Assembly (NCBI RefSeq): GCF_039534165.1
Contig: NZ_BAAAUX010000019.1
Span: 434,001 to 498,000 of the forward strand
Source of the DNA: Saccharopolyspora_D taberi
GTDB lineage: Bacteria > Actinomycetota > Actinomycetes > Mycobacteriales > Pseudonocardiaceae
Length of the DNA stretch: 64,000 nt
Reading direction: 5' to 3'
A program made the translations under genes and the position numbers. The stretch's first letter is position 1. Every line of letters begins with the position of its first letter. The notes below the pieces were generated by a model. It saw only the letters and a program-made list of their open reading frames with translations, was not told where the DNA came from and did not search any database. This document shows, piece after piece, positions 62,791-64,000 of this stretch.

Positions 62791-64000
62791 TCATCCCCTG
62801 GTCAGGGAGTCCACGAGCTCCTCGGCGCTGCGCGCGGCGTCGAGCAGTTCGCCCACGTGCGCGCGGGTGCCGCGCAGCGGCTCCAGGGTGGGGATGCGGA
62901 CCAGCGACTCCCGGCCCAGGTCGAAGATCACCGAGTCCCACGACGCGGCGGCGACCGCGGCCGGGTAGCGCTCCAGGCAGCGGCCCCGGAAGTAGGCCCG
63001 GGTGTCCTCCGGCGGGTCGGTGACCGCGGCCCGCACCTCCTCCTCGGTGACCAGGCGCTTCATCGAACCGCGCGCCACCAGCCGGTTGTAGAGGCCCTTG
63101 TCCATCCGCACGTCGGAGTACTGCAGGTCGATCATGTGCAGCCGCGGCGAGGCCCAGCCCAGGTTGTCACGGGTCCGGTAGTTCTCCAGCAGCCGCAGCT
63201 TGGCGGGCCAGTCCAGCCGGTCGGAGCAGTCCATCGGGTCGCCCGCGAGCAGGTCGAGCACCTCGCCCCAGGTGTCGAGCACCTCGCGGGCGGAGCGCTC
63301 GCCGCCGTGCTCGTCGAGGTGGCGGGCGGCGCGCTCGTGGTAGGCCCGCTGCAGGTCCAGGCCGGTGAAGCGGCGTCCGTCGGAGAGCTCGACGGTCTGC
63401 TTGAGGGTCGGGTCGTGGCTGATCAGGTGCACCGCCTGCACCGGGTCGGCCAGCTTGAGGTCGTCGAAGCGCTGCCCGGCCTCGATCATGTCCAGCACCA
63501 GCGCGGTGCTGCCGAGCTTGAGGTACGTGGAGGTCTCGGCGAGGTTGGCGTCGCCGATGATCACGTGCAGCCTGCGGTACTTGTCGGCGTCGGCGTGCGG
63601 CTCGTCGCGGGTGTTGATGATGCCGCGCTTGAGGGTGGTCTCCAGCCCGACCTCGACCTCGATGTAGTCGGCGCGCTGGGAGAGCTGGAACCCGGGCTTC
63701 TCCCCCGCCTGGCCGATGCCGACCCGGCCGGACCCGCAGATCACCTGCCGGGACGCGAAGAACGGGGTCAGCCCGGCGATCACCGAGGTGAACGGGGTGT
63801 TGCGGGCCATCAGGTAGTTCTCGTGGGTGCCGTAGCTGGCGCCCTTGCCGTCGACGTTGTTCTTGTAGAGCTGCATCGGCGCGGTGCCGGGGACGCTCGC
63901 CGCGCGGATCGCGGCCTCCTCCATCACCCGCTCCCCGGCCTTGTCCCACACGACCGCGTCCCGCGGGTTGGTCACCTCGGGCGCGGAGTACTCGGGGTGC
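62791..64000 (-). CDS. dop: Pup deamidase/depupylase Dop (5' end outside window)
   Basis: The visible 400 or so C-terminal residues match Dop: [46 protein letters not shown] and [17 protein letters not shown]. Compared with family length of about 500, roughly 95 N-terminal residues lie beyond position 64,000. The frame is open to the window edge. Dop turns Pup-Gln into Pup-Glu and removes Pup from proteins. It is upstream of pup on the same strand. Confidence 0.95.
   Translation of the reverse strand, partial: HPEYSAPEVTNPRDAVVWDKAGERVMEEAAIRAASVPGTAPMQLYKNNVDGKGASYGTHENYLMARNTPFTSVIAGLTPFFASRQVICGSGRVGIGQAGEKPGFQLSQRADYIEVEVGLETTLKRGIINTRDEPHADADKYRRLHVIIGDANLAETSTYLKLGSTALVLDMIEAGQRFDDLKLADPVQAVHLISHDPTLKQTVELSDGRRFTGLDLQRAYHERAARHLDEHGGERSAREVLDTWGEVLDLLAGDPMDCSDRLDWPAKLRLLENYRTRDNLGWASPRLHMIDLQYSDVRMDKGLYNRLVARGSMKRLVTEEEVRAAVTDPPEDTRAYFRGRCLERYPAAVAAASWDSVIFDLGRESLVRIPTLEPLRGTRAHVGELLDAARSAEELVDSLTRG

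Overview
The window is high-GC actinobacterial DNA. A complete Pup-proteasome locus (dop, pup, prcB, prcA, pafA, pafB, pafC), rbpA, WhiB-type and DUF2637 proteins, eis, helY and many GTG starts with ATGA/GTGA overlaps point to the order Pseudonocardiales; a Saccharopolyspora-like organism is my best guess, not proven.

Region A (1-18,280) is accessory DNA next to a tRNA-Leu(GAG) gene on the minus strand (18,195-18,280). I read 4,804-18,207 as one integrated conjugative-type element. Its right end is the 3' end of the tRNA gene. Its left end carries a copy of that 3' end followed by a perfect hairpin and T-run that look like the original tRNA terminator. The element encodes a low-GC orphan, a small operon with a cysteine cluster, two large HTH + NUDIX-like paralogues around a cupin, an XRE regulator, and a tightly overlapping operon of excisionase, WhiB-like protein, two membrane proteins, an FtsK/Tra-type translocase, a 54-residue protein and a large serine recombinase. 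No replication initiator was recognised. The stretch left of it (1-4,803) is a worn island: a low-GC PD-(D/E)XK-like protein, a CoiA-like nuclease, a zinc-ribbon gene whose broken copy lies inside the element, a recombinase 3' fragment and a hydrolase pseudogene.

Region B (18,281-34,556) is chromosomal core: M20 peptidase, an orphan tyrosine recombinase, VOC protein, glycerophosphodiesterase, UMF1-type transporter, RbpA, separate polyprenol-mannose synthase and apolipoprotein N-acyltransferase, DUF1707 protein, amidohydrolase, FxsA, SGNH hydrolase, and an overlapping operon of M24 peptidase, Lrp regulator and methyltransferase.

Region C (34,557-47,700) begins with about 14 clear copies of a 33-35 bp tandem repeat. 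It continues with a fructan/fructose system: winged-helix regulator, secreted GH32 enzyme, HPr, fructose EIIBC, EIIA, 1-phosphofructokinase and DeoR regulator on the minus strand, with enzyme I divergent. Polymer hydrolysis, phosphotransfer uptake and entry into glycolysis thus sit together. Then come a 5'-3' exonuclease, a metallo-beta-lactamase protein with its TetR regulator, Eis, and a DUF4333 protein.

Region D (47,745-64,000) is the Pup-proteasome neighbourhood: helY, tatC, tatA, pafC, pafB, then an inserted block (small protein, SDR, class F-like sortase and its probable substrate), then pafA, a PAP2-DAG-kinase fusion, prcA, prcB, pup and the 3' part of dop, which runs off the window.
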